Shown here: positions 53,376 through 61,788 of the stretch, in pieces
Position numbering within the stretch: position 1 is the stretch's first letter
Layout of the letters: each line of letters begins with the position of its first letter
Notes under the pieces: generated by a model
What the model saw: only the letters and a program-made list of their open reading frames with translations
Database searches by the model: none
What the model was told of the DNA's origin: nothing
Made by a program: the position numbers and the translations under genes
Source of the DNA: an uncultured Clostridium sp.
GTDB lineage: Bacteria; Bacillota; Clostridia; Clostridiales; Clostridiaceae
Length of the DNA: 64,000 bases
Direction of reading: 5' to 3'
NCBI GenBank assembly: GCA_934755305.1
Contig: CAKVLD010000002.1
Span: 62,001 to 126,000 of the forward strand

Positions 53376-54389
53376 CTAAATTTCTTTACCTTCCATACTT
53401 GCTAGTACTTTAACTTTATCCATTAACTTCTTGAAATTTTCTGGTTTTATAGATTGTTGACCATCACTTAAAGCATTAGCTGGATCATTATGAACTTCTA
53501 TCATAAGTCCATCAGCTCCTGCCATAATTGCTGCTTTAGCTAAAGGTTCTACTAAATACCAATAACCACCTGCATGACTTGGATCAACTATTACTGGCAA
53601 ATGTGATAACCTCTTAACTACAGGTATAGCACTTAAATCTAAAGTATTTCTTGTATAAGTCTCAAAAGTTCTTATACCTCTTTCACAAAGAATAACATTT
53701 TCATTACCACCAGCCATAATATATTCAGCTGACATCAACCATTCTTCTATAGTTGCTGATAAACCTCTTTTTAAAAGTATTGGTTTATTAGTTCTACCTA
53801 TTTGCTTTAATAAATCAAAGTTTTGCATATTTCTAGCACCAATTTGAATTACATCTACATTTTCTACAAACTCATCAATATAGTCAGTAGACATAAGTTC
53901 TGTAACTATTGGCAATCCAGTTTCCTTCTTTGCTTCCTTTAATAGCCTTAATCCTTCAAGTTCTAAACCTTGGAAGCTATAAGGTGAAGTTCTTGGCTTA
54001 AAAGCACCACCTCTTAAAAAATTTGCTCCAGAAGCTTTAATGCTTTTAGCTATTTCTATTATTTGCTCTTCTGATTCAACAGAACAAGGCCCAGCCATTA
54101 TTCCCAAATTCTTTCCACCTACTTTAACTCCATTAACATCTACTATTGTAGGTTCTGGTTTAAATAACTTATTTGCTTTCTTAAAAGGTTCTTGAACCTT
54201 TAATACTTTTTCCACTCCATCAACTCTTAAAAGTTTATCAGGATCTAATATTGATGTATCTCCTATACACCCTATTATGCAATTAGTTGTTCCTTGAGAT
54301 ATATTAGTTTGTAATCCCTTCTTCTCAACTAATTCCTTAACCTTATTAATTTCCTCTTTACTGCATTTTGCATTCATAATAATAATCAT
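53376..54389 (-). CDS. aroF: 3-deoxy-7-phosphoheptulonate synthase (DAHP synthase), second copy
   Basis: 337 residues, type I-beta DAHP synthase with an N-terminal ferredoxin-like regulatory domain of about 70 residues (starting MIIIMNAKCSKEEINKVKEL) and the (beta/alpha)8 core: AGPCSVESEEQI, GGAFKPRTSPYSFQGL, LLKRGLSATIEEW, DPSHAGGYW. It condenses PEP and erythrose-4-phosphate. It is a close paralogue of the copy at the operon start; large blocks are identical while the N-terminal domain differs. Adjacent tyrA suggests the tyrosine-responsive isoenzyme (inference). A 115-base spacer upstream might hold a weak internal promoter. Confidence 0.95.
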   Translation of the reverse strand: MIIIMNAKCSKEEINKVKELVEKKGLQTNISQGTTNCIIGCIGDTSILDPDKLLRVDGVEKVLKVQEPFKKANKLFKPEPTIVDVNGVKVGGKNLGIMAGPCSVESEEQIIEIAKSIKASGANFLRGGAFKPRTSPYSFQGLELEGLRLLKEAKKETGLPIVTELMSTDYIDEFVENVDVIQIGARNMQNFDLLKQIGRTNKPILLKRGLSATIEEWLMSAEYIMAGGNENVILCERGIRTFETYTRNTLDLSAIPVVKRLSHLPVIVDPSHAGGYWYLVEPLAKAAIMAGADGLMIEVHNDPANALSDGQQSIKPENFKKLMDKVKVLASMEGKEI

Positions 54390-54504
54390 TTCATATCCTC
54401 CTATACTAATAAAAAAATTTCCTGTTCTACTGTACTAACTAAAAATTAAATACTATATATATTATAATATAAATCTTTCTATTTTTCTCTATTTTTTCCC
54501 AAAT

Positions 54505-55008
54505 TTATTTAAGAATATCCTCACATGTCTTCACAACCTTCTCTAAGGTACCCTTATTTTCTACAATTTTATCTGCTGCTTTTTTATAAAGTTCATATCT
54601 TTCATTATATAAATTATAAATTTTATGTGGTCCATCTTTTAATAAAGGTCTTGTACCAACTTCTATATCTTTTATTATTTCTTCAACTGGTCTATCAATA
54701 AAAAGAATAGTACAACTTTTTCTTAATATATCTATATTTTCAGCCTTCTTAACTACTCCTCCCCCAGAAGCAATTATTGCATTAGTTAATTTAGATAATT
54801 CTTTGCAAGCTTTAGTTTCCCATTCTCTAAAATGTTCTTCACTTACATCAAATAATTCTTTTATAGTTTTCCCTGATATTTTCACTATGTAATCATCCAT
54901 ATCATAAAACTTATAATTTAAGTCCTTTGAAATTAATTCTCCTATAGTGCTTTTTCCACATCCTGGCATACCTATAATCACAATATTCTCTTTATTACCA
55001 TCCACCAT
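54505..55008 (-). CDS. aroK: Shikimate kinase
   Basis: 167 residues. Walker A GMPGCGKSTIG, the shikimate-binding DMDDYI and the GGG loop (IASGGGVVKK), and the lid Arg in GTRPLL are intact. Phosphorylates shikimate. ATG 55008 follows GGGGGAATT, 8 bases after aroE. Part of the aro operon. Confidence 0.95.
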   Translation of the reverse strand: MVDGNKENIVIIGMPGCGKSTIGELISKDLNYKFYDMDDYIVKISGKTIKELFDVSEEHFREWETKACKELSKLTNAIIASGGGVVKKAENIDILRKSCTILFIDRPVEEIIKDIEVGTRPLLKDGPHKIYNLYNERYELYKKAADKIVENKGTLEKVVKTCEDILK

Positions 55009-55016
55009 AATTCCCC

Positions 55017-55826
55017 CTAAATAAATCGTTCTTCTAATTCTTTATAAATCTTATTTATTACCTCAATACTTATTTCTCTTTCGTTCCATATTTCTTCTGA
55101 TTTAACAGCCTGCCCAACTAACATATATAATCCATCACATGTCTTTTTACCTAATTCTTCTCCTATCTTTAAGAATTCAGTAACCTTTGGATTGTAAATA
55201 AGATCAACTAAAATAGAAAAATTCTTTATAATATCTGAACTTACTGGTGATCTAGGAATACTTGGATACATACCTACAGGAGTAGTGTTAATTAAAACAT
55301 CTCCATACACACCTTCTAATTCTTTGTAATCTATTATATTGATATTATCATTAACACTTATATCTTTTGCCTTATTTCTAGTTACTAAATAAATATCCTT
55401 TGCCCCTTCATCTAATAGATATGTTACAACAGCCTTTGCCGCACCTCCTGTACCAAGGACAGTACATACCTTATCTTTAACTTCAATATTGTTAACTTCA
55501 AGCATCTTCTTAAATCCAAAATAATCGGTATTATATCCTGATAGCTTACCATCCTTATTAAATATAGTATTAATTGCACCTATATCTTTAGCTTCTTTTG
55601 ATATAAAATCTAATTGTTCTATTAATACTTCCTTATAAGGTATTGTTATATTAACTCCTCTTATATCTAACAATTTTATTGCTTCTGGTAATTTCTTTAT
55701 CTCATCTTTTGGAATTTCAAAAGTTTTATATGCACCTTCTACTCCTATAAGTTCAAAAATTCTCTTATTAATAACAGGTGAAAGTGAATGTGATAACTTT
55801 TCCCCAACTACTCCAAAATAATTCAT
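55017..55826 (-). CDS. aroE: Shikimate dehydrogenase
   Basis: 269 residues. Substrate site SHSLSPVINK, catalytic Lys in NITIPYKE, NADP loop GTGGAAKAVV, and NTTPVGMYP are intact. Reduces 3-dehydroshikimate to shikimate. ATG 55826 follows GGGGGAAG. Sits between pheA and aroK. Confidence 0.95.
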   Translation of the reverse strand: MNYFGVVGEKLSHSLSPVINKRIFELIGVEGAYKTFEIPKDEIKKLPEAIKLLDIRGVNITIPYKEVLIEQLDFISKEAKDIGAINTIFNKDGKLSGYNTDYFGFKKMLEVNNIEVKDKVCTVLGTGGAAKAVVTYLLDEGAKDIYLVTRNKAKDISVNDNINIIDYKELEGVYGDVLINTTPVGMYPSIPRSPVSSDIIKNFSILVDLIYNPKVTEFLKIGEELGKKTCDGLYMLVGQAVKSEEIWNEREISIEVINKIYKELEERFI

Positions 55827-55841
55827 TATACTTCCCCCTTT

Positions 55842-56978
55842 TTAATTTATTTTTTTCTTATAAGCTCCTAATAATTCAAAATATGAAGAACTCTTTTGTA
55901 TTAACTTTAATGAATTTACTACCTCGCTACTTTCTATACAACCTTCAAAGTCTATATATAAGAAATATCTCCATGTTATCCCCTTCATAGGTCTTGATTC
56001 TATTTTTATCATATTTATATTATTTTCTGCAAAATGCCTAATAAGCCTATATAATGTACCAGCCTCATTTTCTAATGAAAAAACTACACTTACCTTATCA
56101 GCTTCATTAACTACATTTAATTCTTTAGAAATAATTATAAACCTAGTTGAATTATCCTTTTCATTATTTATAGATTCCTTTAAAACCTCTAAGTTATATA
56201 GCTTAGCTGCTCTCTTACTAGCTATAGCAACTTTTGATGTATCTCCAATATCCTCTACAAACTTAGCACTAGTAGCTGTGTTGTGAAAAGGTATTAAGTT
56301 CCAATCATTATATTGCTTTAAAAATTCACTGCTTTGCTCTAACCCCTGAATATGTGAATATACCTCTTTTACTTCTTCTATTTTTGTACCTTTAATGCCA
56401 ACTAAATTTTGTTCTATTTTTATACACTCTTCTCCTACTATATAAAAACCATATTTTCTTAAAAGATCTAAATTAGCAGAAATTGCACCTGTTGAAGAAT
56501 TTTCTATAGGAACTATTCCATAATATATTTCATCATTTTCTATAGCTTTAAAAACATCTTCAAATTCAGCATACGAAGTTCTATTACTTTCTTCTCCAAA
56601 AAACTTAATAGCGGCTTCTTCTGAAAAAGATCCTTGAACTCCTTGATATCCAATCTTTTTGCTCTTATCTATTTCAGCTCTATTGCACTTAAAATATTCT
56701 TCCTTTTCTGAACTTAATACTTTTTTTTGCTTACCTTTACTTATTTCCATCATAGAAATGAAAAACTTAGTTACTTCTTCTGAGTAATCCTTGTTTTCTA
56801 TATTAGATATAGCTTTTTTTATAACTTCATCTTCTCTATTTTTATGAAAAATATTAATATTATTTTTCTTTTTATAATCAGCTACTTTAAGAACCATATT
56901 CATTCTTTTTTCAAAAAGCTTAGCCATTTCACTGTCTATCTTATCTATCTCACTTCTATATTTATCTAAATCTGACAT
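55842..56978 (-). CDS. pheA: Bifunctional chorismate mutase/prephenate dehydratase (P-protein)
   Basis: 378 residues in three parts: AroQ-type chorismate mutase (about 1-90, LDKYRSEIDKIDSEM), prephenate dehydratase (about 108-290, YQGVQGSFSEEAA and the catalytic Thr in FHNTATSAKF, then NSTRFIII), and a C-terminal ACT domain (KVSVVFSLENEAGTLYRLI and ESRPMKG), the usual phenylalanine feedback site. It turns chorismate into phenylpyruvate. Start ATG 56978 overlaps the aroC 3' end by 13 bases. Confidence 0.95.
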   Translation of the reverse strand: MSDLDKYRSEIDKIDSEMAKLFEKRMNMVLKVADYKKKNNINIFHKNREDEVIKKAISNIENKDYSEEVTKFFISMMEISKGKQKKVLSSEKEEYFKCNRAEIDKSKKIGYQGVQGSFSEEAAIKFFGEESNRTSYAEFEDVFKAIENDEIYYGIVPIENSSTGAISANLDLLRKYGFYIVGEECIKIEQNLVGIKGTKIEEVKEVYSHIQGLEQSSEFLKQYNDWNLIPFHNTATSAKFVEDIGDTSKVAIASKRAAKLYNLEVLKESINNEKDNSTRFIIISKELNVVNEADKVSVVFSLENEAGTLYRLIRHFAENNINMIKIESRPMKGITWRYFLYIDFEGCIESSEVVNSLKLIQKSSSYFELLGAYKKKIN

Positions 56979-58060
56979 CCATATCTCCCCTTTATTAAAT
57001 CAAGTAATCCTATTGCTGTTACTGCTTCAATTACAGGAATTGCTCTTTGAACAATACAAGGATCATGTCTTCCTTCTATAATCAAGGTATCATCTTTTTT
57101 ATTTTTTATATCTATTGTCTTTTGTTCTTTACTAATAGATGGAGTTGGTTTTATAGCAACCTTAAATACTATAGGCATACCATTTGTTATTCCTCCTAGT
57201 ATTCCTCCATTATTATTTGTTCTTGTTTTAACATTTCCATTGTCATAATAATATTCATCATTATTTTCCGAACCATAAATATTAGTTGATTCAAAACCAA
57301 GACCAAACTCTAATCCTTTTACAGCTGGAACTGAGAATAACAAGTGTGATAAAGTAGATTCTACAGAATCAAAGAAAGGATCACCTATTCCTGCCTCTAT
57401 TCCAATAGCAGCACATTCTATAACTCCTCCAACTGAATCTCCTTGCTTTCTAGCTTCTAAAATAGTATTTCTCATTTCCTCTTCCTTAGAGTTATCTATT
57501 ATTGGTAGTTCTTTTTCTTTAAGTTTCTTTAATTCTTCTTTTGATATATTTACATAATCAAATGCTGAATCTTTAATATCTTTTATGGACTTTATATGAG
57601 CCCCTATCTCTATCCCCTTTAATGATAAAACTTGCTTACAAATAGCACCACAGAATACTAATGGGGCAGTTATTCTACCTGAAAAATGTCCTCCACCTCT
57701 ATAATCATTAAAACTATTATATTTTATATTACCTGTATAATCTGCATGACCTGGTCTCATTAAGTTTTTAAGCTTTCCATAATCCCTTGATCTAGTATCA
57801 CTATTTCTTATTATTGCACATAATGGAGTTCCTGTAGTTTTACCTTCAAAATATCCACTTAATATTTCTGGTTTATCTCCTTCTTTTCTAGCTGTAGACA
57901 AATTATTTCTACCAGGAGCTCTTCTCTTCATTTCTTTATCTATTTCTTCTAAATCCAATTCTATTCCTGAAGGAAGTCCATCTATAGTTATTCCTATACC
58001 AGCTCCATGAGATTCTCCAAAAATAGAAATCTTTAAATTATTCCCCCATACTCCACTCAC
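56966..58060 (-). CDS. aroC: Chorismate synthase
   Basis: 364 residues. FMN-dependent family with FGESHGAGIG, RRAPGRNNLSTARKEGD, RPGHADYTGNIKY and GGGHFSGRITA blocks. Converts EPSP to chorismate. Start is GTG 58060, placed after AGGAGGCGACTTTA and overlapping the end of aroA by 23 bases, so translation is probably coupled. Confidence 0.96.
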   Translation of the reverse strand: MSGVWGNNLKISIFGESHGAGIGITIDGLPSGIELDLEEIDKEMKRRAPGRNNLSTARKEGDKPEILSGYFEGKTTGTPLCAIIRNSDTRSRDYGKLKNLMRPGHADYTGNIKYNSFNDYRGGGHFSGRITAPLVFCGAICKQVLSLKGIEIGAHIKSIKDIKDSAFDYVNISKEELKKLKEKELPIIDNSKEEEMRNTILEARKQGDSVGGVIECAAIGIEAGIGDPFFDSVESTLSHLLFSVPAVKGLEFGLGFESTNIYGSENNDEYYYDNGNVKTRTNNNGGILGGITNGMPIVFKVAIKPTPSISKEQKTIDIKNKKDDTLIIEGRHDPCIVQRAIPVIEAVTAIGLLDLIKGRYGCQI

Positions 58061-59336
58061 TAAAGTCGCCTCCTAACATTTTAAAATCTTTAAAGAAATT
58101 TGGATATGATTTTGATACACATTCAAAATCTTTAAGTATTATAGGCGATTTACATCTTGTTGAAGCTATAGCTAAACTCATAGCAATTCTGTGGTCTTTA
58201 TGACTCCATACTTCTACATCACCTTCAAATTCCTTTATGCCATCTATAATTAATCCATCCTTTTTTTCTTCAATCTTAGCACCTAGTTTACTAAGTTCCT
58301 CTTTAACAGCTGTAAGCCTATCACATTCCTTAATCCTAAGTCTTTCTGCATTTATTATTTCAGTTCTACCTTCACTTAAAGCTGCTACTACAGATAAAGT
58401 TGGAATTATATCAGGACATTGTGATGCATCTATTATTGTTGATTTTAAATTACATTCATCAATTGTTAATGAATTTTCATTTACCTTAATATTAGCACCC
58501 ATTCTTTCTAATATATCTATTACTTCTTTATCTCCTTGAAGTGATTCTTTCTTTAAATCTAATATTTCAATTTCAGAACCTAAAGCATCAGCAGATAAGA
58601 AAAATGCTCCTTGAGAATAATCTCCTTCTACTCTATAATCTCTACTTCTATACTTTTGATTACCTTTGATTATAAATTCCTTATAATCATTATTTATAAC
58701 TTCAATTCCAAAGTCTTTTAATGCTGATAAAGTCAAATCTATATATCCTTTAGATTCTAATTCAGTAGTTATTATTATTTTAGAATCTCCATCTAATAAA
58801 GGTAAAGAAAACATTAATCCTGTTATAAATTGAGAGCTTATGTTACCTTTCACTCTAAATTCATCTCTTTTTAATAATCCAGAAACTATTAAATCAAGTA
58901 TTCCTTCCTTATATTCATAATGAATTCCTTGATTATCAAAGATTTCATAATAAGTATCTAATGGTCTCTTTCCAAGATTCCCCCTTCCAACAAATCTAGT
59001 TACTCCTTCAAAAGCTAAAGCTATTGGTATAAGAAATCTCAAAGTAGAACCTGATTCATTACAATCTATTACTCTTTCATAATCTCTTTCACTTAATAAA
59101 TCTTTCGATTTTATTCCTTTTACTTCCAAACAATCTTCCTTATCAGTTATAACAGCTCCCAAAGATCTCATTGCATTAATTGTAGCTATAATATCATCTG
59201 AAAGTTCTAAATTACTGATTTTACTTACTCCATCACTTAAAGAAGCACATATTACTGCTCTATGAGCCATGCTCTTTGAAGGTGGAATCTTTACACTTCC
59301 TTTAAGCTTAATTGGATTTATCTTTAAGCTTCCCAC
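58038..59336 (-). CDS. aroA: 3-phosphoshikimate 1-carboxyvinyltransferase (EPSP synthase)
   Basis: 432 residues. N-terminal PPSKSMAHRAVICASL, the PEP-binding NESGSTLRFLIP, and RIKECDRLTAVKEEL and HKDHRIAMSLAI near the C-terminus are conserved. Adds enolpyruvate from PEP to shikimate-3-phosphate. Start GTG 59336 after AGGAGGAAG shares one base with the aroB stop codon. Confidence 0.96.
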   Translation of the reverse strand: MGSLKINPIKLKGSVKIPPSKSMAHRAVICASLSDGVSKISNLELSDDIIATINAMRSLGAVITDKEDCLEVKGIKSKDLLSERDYERVIDCNESGSTLRFLIPIALAFEGVTRFVGRGNLGKRPLDTYYEIFDNQGIHYEYKEGILDLIVSGLLKRDEFRVKGNISSQFITGLMFSLPLLDGDSKIIITTELESKGYIDLTLSALKDFGIEVINNDYKEFIIKGNQKYRSRDYRVEGDYSQGAFFLSADALGSEIEILDLKKESLQGDKEVIDILERMGANIKVNENSLTIDECNLKSTIIDASQCPDIIPTLSVVAALSEGRTEIINAERLRIKECDRLTAVKEELSKLGAKIEEKKDGLIIDGIKEFEGDVEVWSHKDHRIAMSLAIASTRCKSPIILKDFECVSKSYPNFFKDFKMLGGDFSEWSMGE

Positions 59337-60409
59337 TATACTTCCTCCTTGAAAAAATTTGGTTTAGTATTATAAATAATACTTTCTCCAATTCTTTTTA
59401 ATAATATCACTTTTAAGTTCTCTCCTAAATTTTTCTTATCTAGAGCTATTGTATTAATGATAGATTCATTATCATCAATATGCATCTCATAAGGTAATTC
59501 ATAATTAATTAAAATATTTTTTATTCTTTCTGCTGTCCCTTCTTCTGTTATCTTTAAAGCTTCACTTTTTAATGAAATATTGTACATTCCTATAGCTACA
59601 GCTTCCCCATGACTAAACTTTTTAAAATTATAAAAAGTTTCTATAGCATGACCTAATGTATGACCAAAGTTTAATAACATTCTTTCTCCTAAATCTTTTT
59701 CATCATTCTCAACAACAGTCTTCTTTATAAAACAACATGTATAAATTATTTCTTCTATATGCTCCATTACTTCTGTTCTACTATTTAACTTTTCTAATTT
59801 TTCAAATAAATCTTTATCCTTAATACAACCGTACTTGATTACTTCTCCCATACCATCTTTATAAAATTTTTCAGATAATGTCTCTAAAACATTAGGGTCT
59901 ATAAAAACAGCTTTTGGTTGATAAAAGCTTCCTACTAAATTCTTTCCTCGTTCTAAATCTACAGCAACTTTGCCTCCTACAGAACTATCTACTTGTGCTA
60001 ATAAAGAAGTAGGAATTTGCACAAATGCAACACCTCTTAGAAAGGAGGAGGCAGCAAAACCTCCAAGATCTCCTATTACTCCTCCTCCTAAGGTAATAAT
60101 TAAGTCTTTTCTAGTTAATTTGAAATCTAATAATTCATTATATATAGTAGGAAGAGTTTGAAAAGACTTTGTTTCTTCTCCTGCCTTTAAAACTAACTTT
60201 TTTGTAATAAAGCCTAATTCTTCTAATGAATTTTCAACTTTTTCTCCATAGTATTTATTGACATTTTCATCTGTTATTATGAATATCTTTTTTCCATTAT
60301 AAATATTTTTAATCTCTTTACCAATCCTATTTAATAGGCCTTTTTCAATTAAAATATTATAACTATTTTCACCTAAATCAACATATAAATTTCTTCCCAC
60401 ATTAATCAT
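59336..60409 (-). CDS. aroB: 3-dehydroquinate synthase
   Basis: 357 residues as read from ATG 60409, but AAAGG touches that ATG, so GTG 60400 (three codons later) may be the true start. NAD-binding GGGVIGDLGGFAASSFLRG, PTSLLAQVDSSVGGK and the metal His in NFGHTLGHAIE and FSHGEAVAIGM are intact. Cyclises DAHP to dehydroquinate. It lies 9 bases after aroF. Confidence 0.95.
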   Translation of the reverse strand: MINVGRNLYVDLGENSYNILIEKGLLNRIGKEIKNIYNGKKIFIITDENVNKYYGEKVENSLEELGFITKKLVLKAGEETKSFQTLPTIYNELLDFKLTRKDLIITLGGGVIGDLGGFAASSFLRGVAFVQIPTSLLAQVDSSVGGKVAVDLERGKNLVGSFYQPKAVFIDPNVLETLSEKFYKDGMGEVIKYGCIKDKDLFEKLEKLNSRTEVMEHIEEIIYTCCFIKKTVVENDEKDLGERMLLNFGHTLGHAIETFYNFKKFSHGEAVAIGMYNISLKSEALKITEEGTAERIKNILINYELPYEMHIDDNESIINTIALDKKNLGENLKVILLKRIGESIIYNTKPNFFKEEV

Positions 60410-60418
60410 CCTTTATAA

Positions 60419-61432
60419 TTAAATTTCTCTTCCAACAGCACCTGCTATTACTCTAAGTTCCTCTAATAACTTTTCATATACACTAGGTTTTATAGATTGT
60501 TGACCATCACAAAGTGCATTGGCTGGATCATTATGAACTTCTATTATAAGCCCATCAGCTCCAATAGCCACTGCTGCCTTTGATAATGGATCTACCATCC
60601 ACCACTTACCTGCAGCATGACTTGGATCTACTACTACTGGTAAATGACTAAGCTTTTTAACAGCTGGAATTGCACTTAAATCTAATGTATTTCTTGTATA
60701 TGTTTCAAATGTTCTTATCCCTCTTTCGCAAAGAACTATATTTTCATTTCCACCAGCCATTATGTATTCAGCTGACATTAACCATTCTTCTATAGTTGCT
60801 GATAAACCTCTTTTTAAGAGTATTGTCTTATTAGTTTTTCCAAGTTCCTTTAATAAATCAAAGTTTTGCATATTTCTTGCACCAACCTGAATTACATCAA
60901 CATCTTCAACAAATTTTTCAATATCATATGGTGACATTAACTCTGTAACAATTGGAAGTCCTGTCTTTTCCTTTGCAATCTTTAATAATTCTAATCCTTC
61001 ATATTTTAATCCTTGGAAGGAATAAGGTGAAGTTCTAGGTTTAAATGCACCACCACGTAAGAAATTTGCCCCACTTTTCTTTACTTCTTGCGCTATAAAT
61101 ACTATTTGTTCTTCATTTTCTACTGAACAAGGTCCTGCAATCATAGCTAGCTTATTTCCACCAATTTTATTTCCATCAACATCTATTATAGTTGGATCTG
61201 GATGAAACATCTTGTTTGCTTTCTTAAAAGGCTCTGCTACATGCATAACTCGCTCAACATTACCATTAGCTTCTATTTGAGTATGATCTATCTTACTAGT
61301 ATCTCCAACTAATCCTAATATAATAAGATCTTTACCTATTACAGGATTAACTTGAACTCCTTTCTTTTGTATTGCATTTGTTAAGTCATCAATTTGCTTT
61401 TTAGTTGTACCTGGTTTTAAAATTACTATCAT
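60419..61432 (-). CDS. aroF: 3-deoxy-7-phosphoheptulonate synthase (DAHP synthase), first copy
   Basis: 337 residues, same type I-beta architecture as the copy at 53376: N-terminal regulatory domain (MIVILKPGTTKKQIDDLTNA) and core AGPCSVENEEQI, GGAFKPRTSPYSFQG, LKRGLSATIEEW, DPSHAAGKWW. First enzyme and first gene of the operon aroF-aroB-aroA-aroC-pheA-aroE-aroK-aroF-tyrA. ATG 61432 follows AGGGGGC. Its leader contains an aromatic-rich mini-ORF and a terminator, so expression is likely attenuated by aromatic amino acids. Confidence 0.95.
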   Translation of the reverse strand: MIVILKPGTTKKQIDDLTNAIQKKGVQVNPVIGKDLIILGLVGDTSKIDHTQIEANGNVERVMHVAEPFKKANKMFHPDPTIIDVDGNKIGGNKLAMIAGPCSVENEEQIVFIAQEVKKSGANFLRGGAFKPRTSPYSFQGLKYEGLELLKIAKEKTGLPIVTELMSPYDIEKFVEDVDVIQVGARNMQNFDLLKELGKTNKTILLKRGLSATIEEWLMSAEYIMAGGNENIVLCERGIRTFETYTRNTLDLSAIPAVKKLSHLPVVVDPSHAAGKWWMVDPLSKAAVAIGADGLIIEVHNDPANALCDGQQSIKPSVYEKLLEELRVIAGAVGREI

Positions 61433-61471
61433 ATTTTTTTGCCCCCTAATTTTTATTTGCTTCTTTATATT

Positions 61472-61500
61472 AAAAAAGAGAACCCCTAATGAGTTCTCTT
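61472..61500 (-). terminator. Attenuator terminator in the aro operon leader
   Basis: On the reverse strand AAGAGAAC (61500-61493) pairs perfectly with GTTCTCTT (61483-61476) around a 9-base loop and runs into T6, 40 bases before aroF. A leader segment CTAATGGGT (61559-61551), codons 40-42 of the mini-ORF, can pair with ACTCATTAG (61494-61486), which occupies the loop and top of this stem, so the two structures exclude each other. Confidence 0.85.
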
Positions 61501-61541
61501 AAATAATAACTAAAATAAATTAACTAAATATATTTTTATTT

Positions 61542-61676
61542 CTATACTATACCCATTAGAAATGAATTATTCTTTTTTTTGCAAAATAAATAGCCAGCAC
61601 TAAAATAAAAGCCCCAGAATCTAAAGTAAAAAAAGCTATAATATTTTACAATAAATTTATTAATAATTCCTTTCAT
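61542..61676 (-). CDS. Aromatic-rich leader peptide of the aro operon
   Basis: A 44-codon frame from ATG 61676, with GGAGG 6 bases upstream. In codons 8-31 there are 8 Phe, 5 Tyr and 1 Trp (14 of 24), for example KYYSFFYFRFWGFYF at 11-25. It lies between a near-consensus promoter and the terminator, upstream of genes for Phe and Tyr synthesis. The last codons overlap the segment able to block the terminator, which is the right place for sensing whether ribosomes reach the stop codon. A real small membrane peptide is the alternative, but the setting favours a leader peptide. Confidence 0.8.
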   Translation of the reverse strand: MKGIINKFIVKYYSFFYFRFWGFYFSAGYLFCKKKNNSFLMGIV

Positions 61677-61754
61677 AATATCCTCCAGTATCAAATCGTA
61701 AATTATATTACATTTTCTCTAACACATTTCCAAAAATTATATTCTTTTAAAATA

Positions 61755-61782
61755 ATTATATCAAACTCTCATTTACTGTCAA
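61755..61782 (-). promoter_or_regulatory. Promoter of the aro operon
   Basis: TTGACA (61782-61777) and TATAAT (61760-61755), both perfect, are 16 bases apart on the reverse strand, beginning 7 bases beyond the cls stop codon. No terminator separates cls from it, so some cls read-through is possible. Confidence 0.88.
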
Positions 61783-61788
61783 TGTTTT

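Noticed and set aside
54390..54504. A separate leader attenuator for the distal aroF-tyrA genes
   Set aside because: No terminator hairpin and no aromatic-rich frame occur in this 115-base spacer; at most a weak internal promoter.
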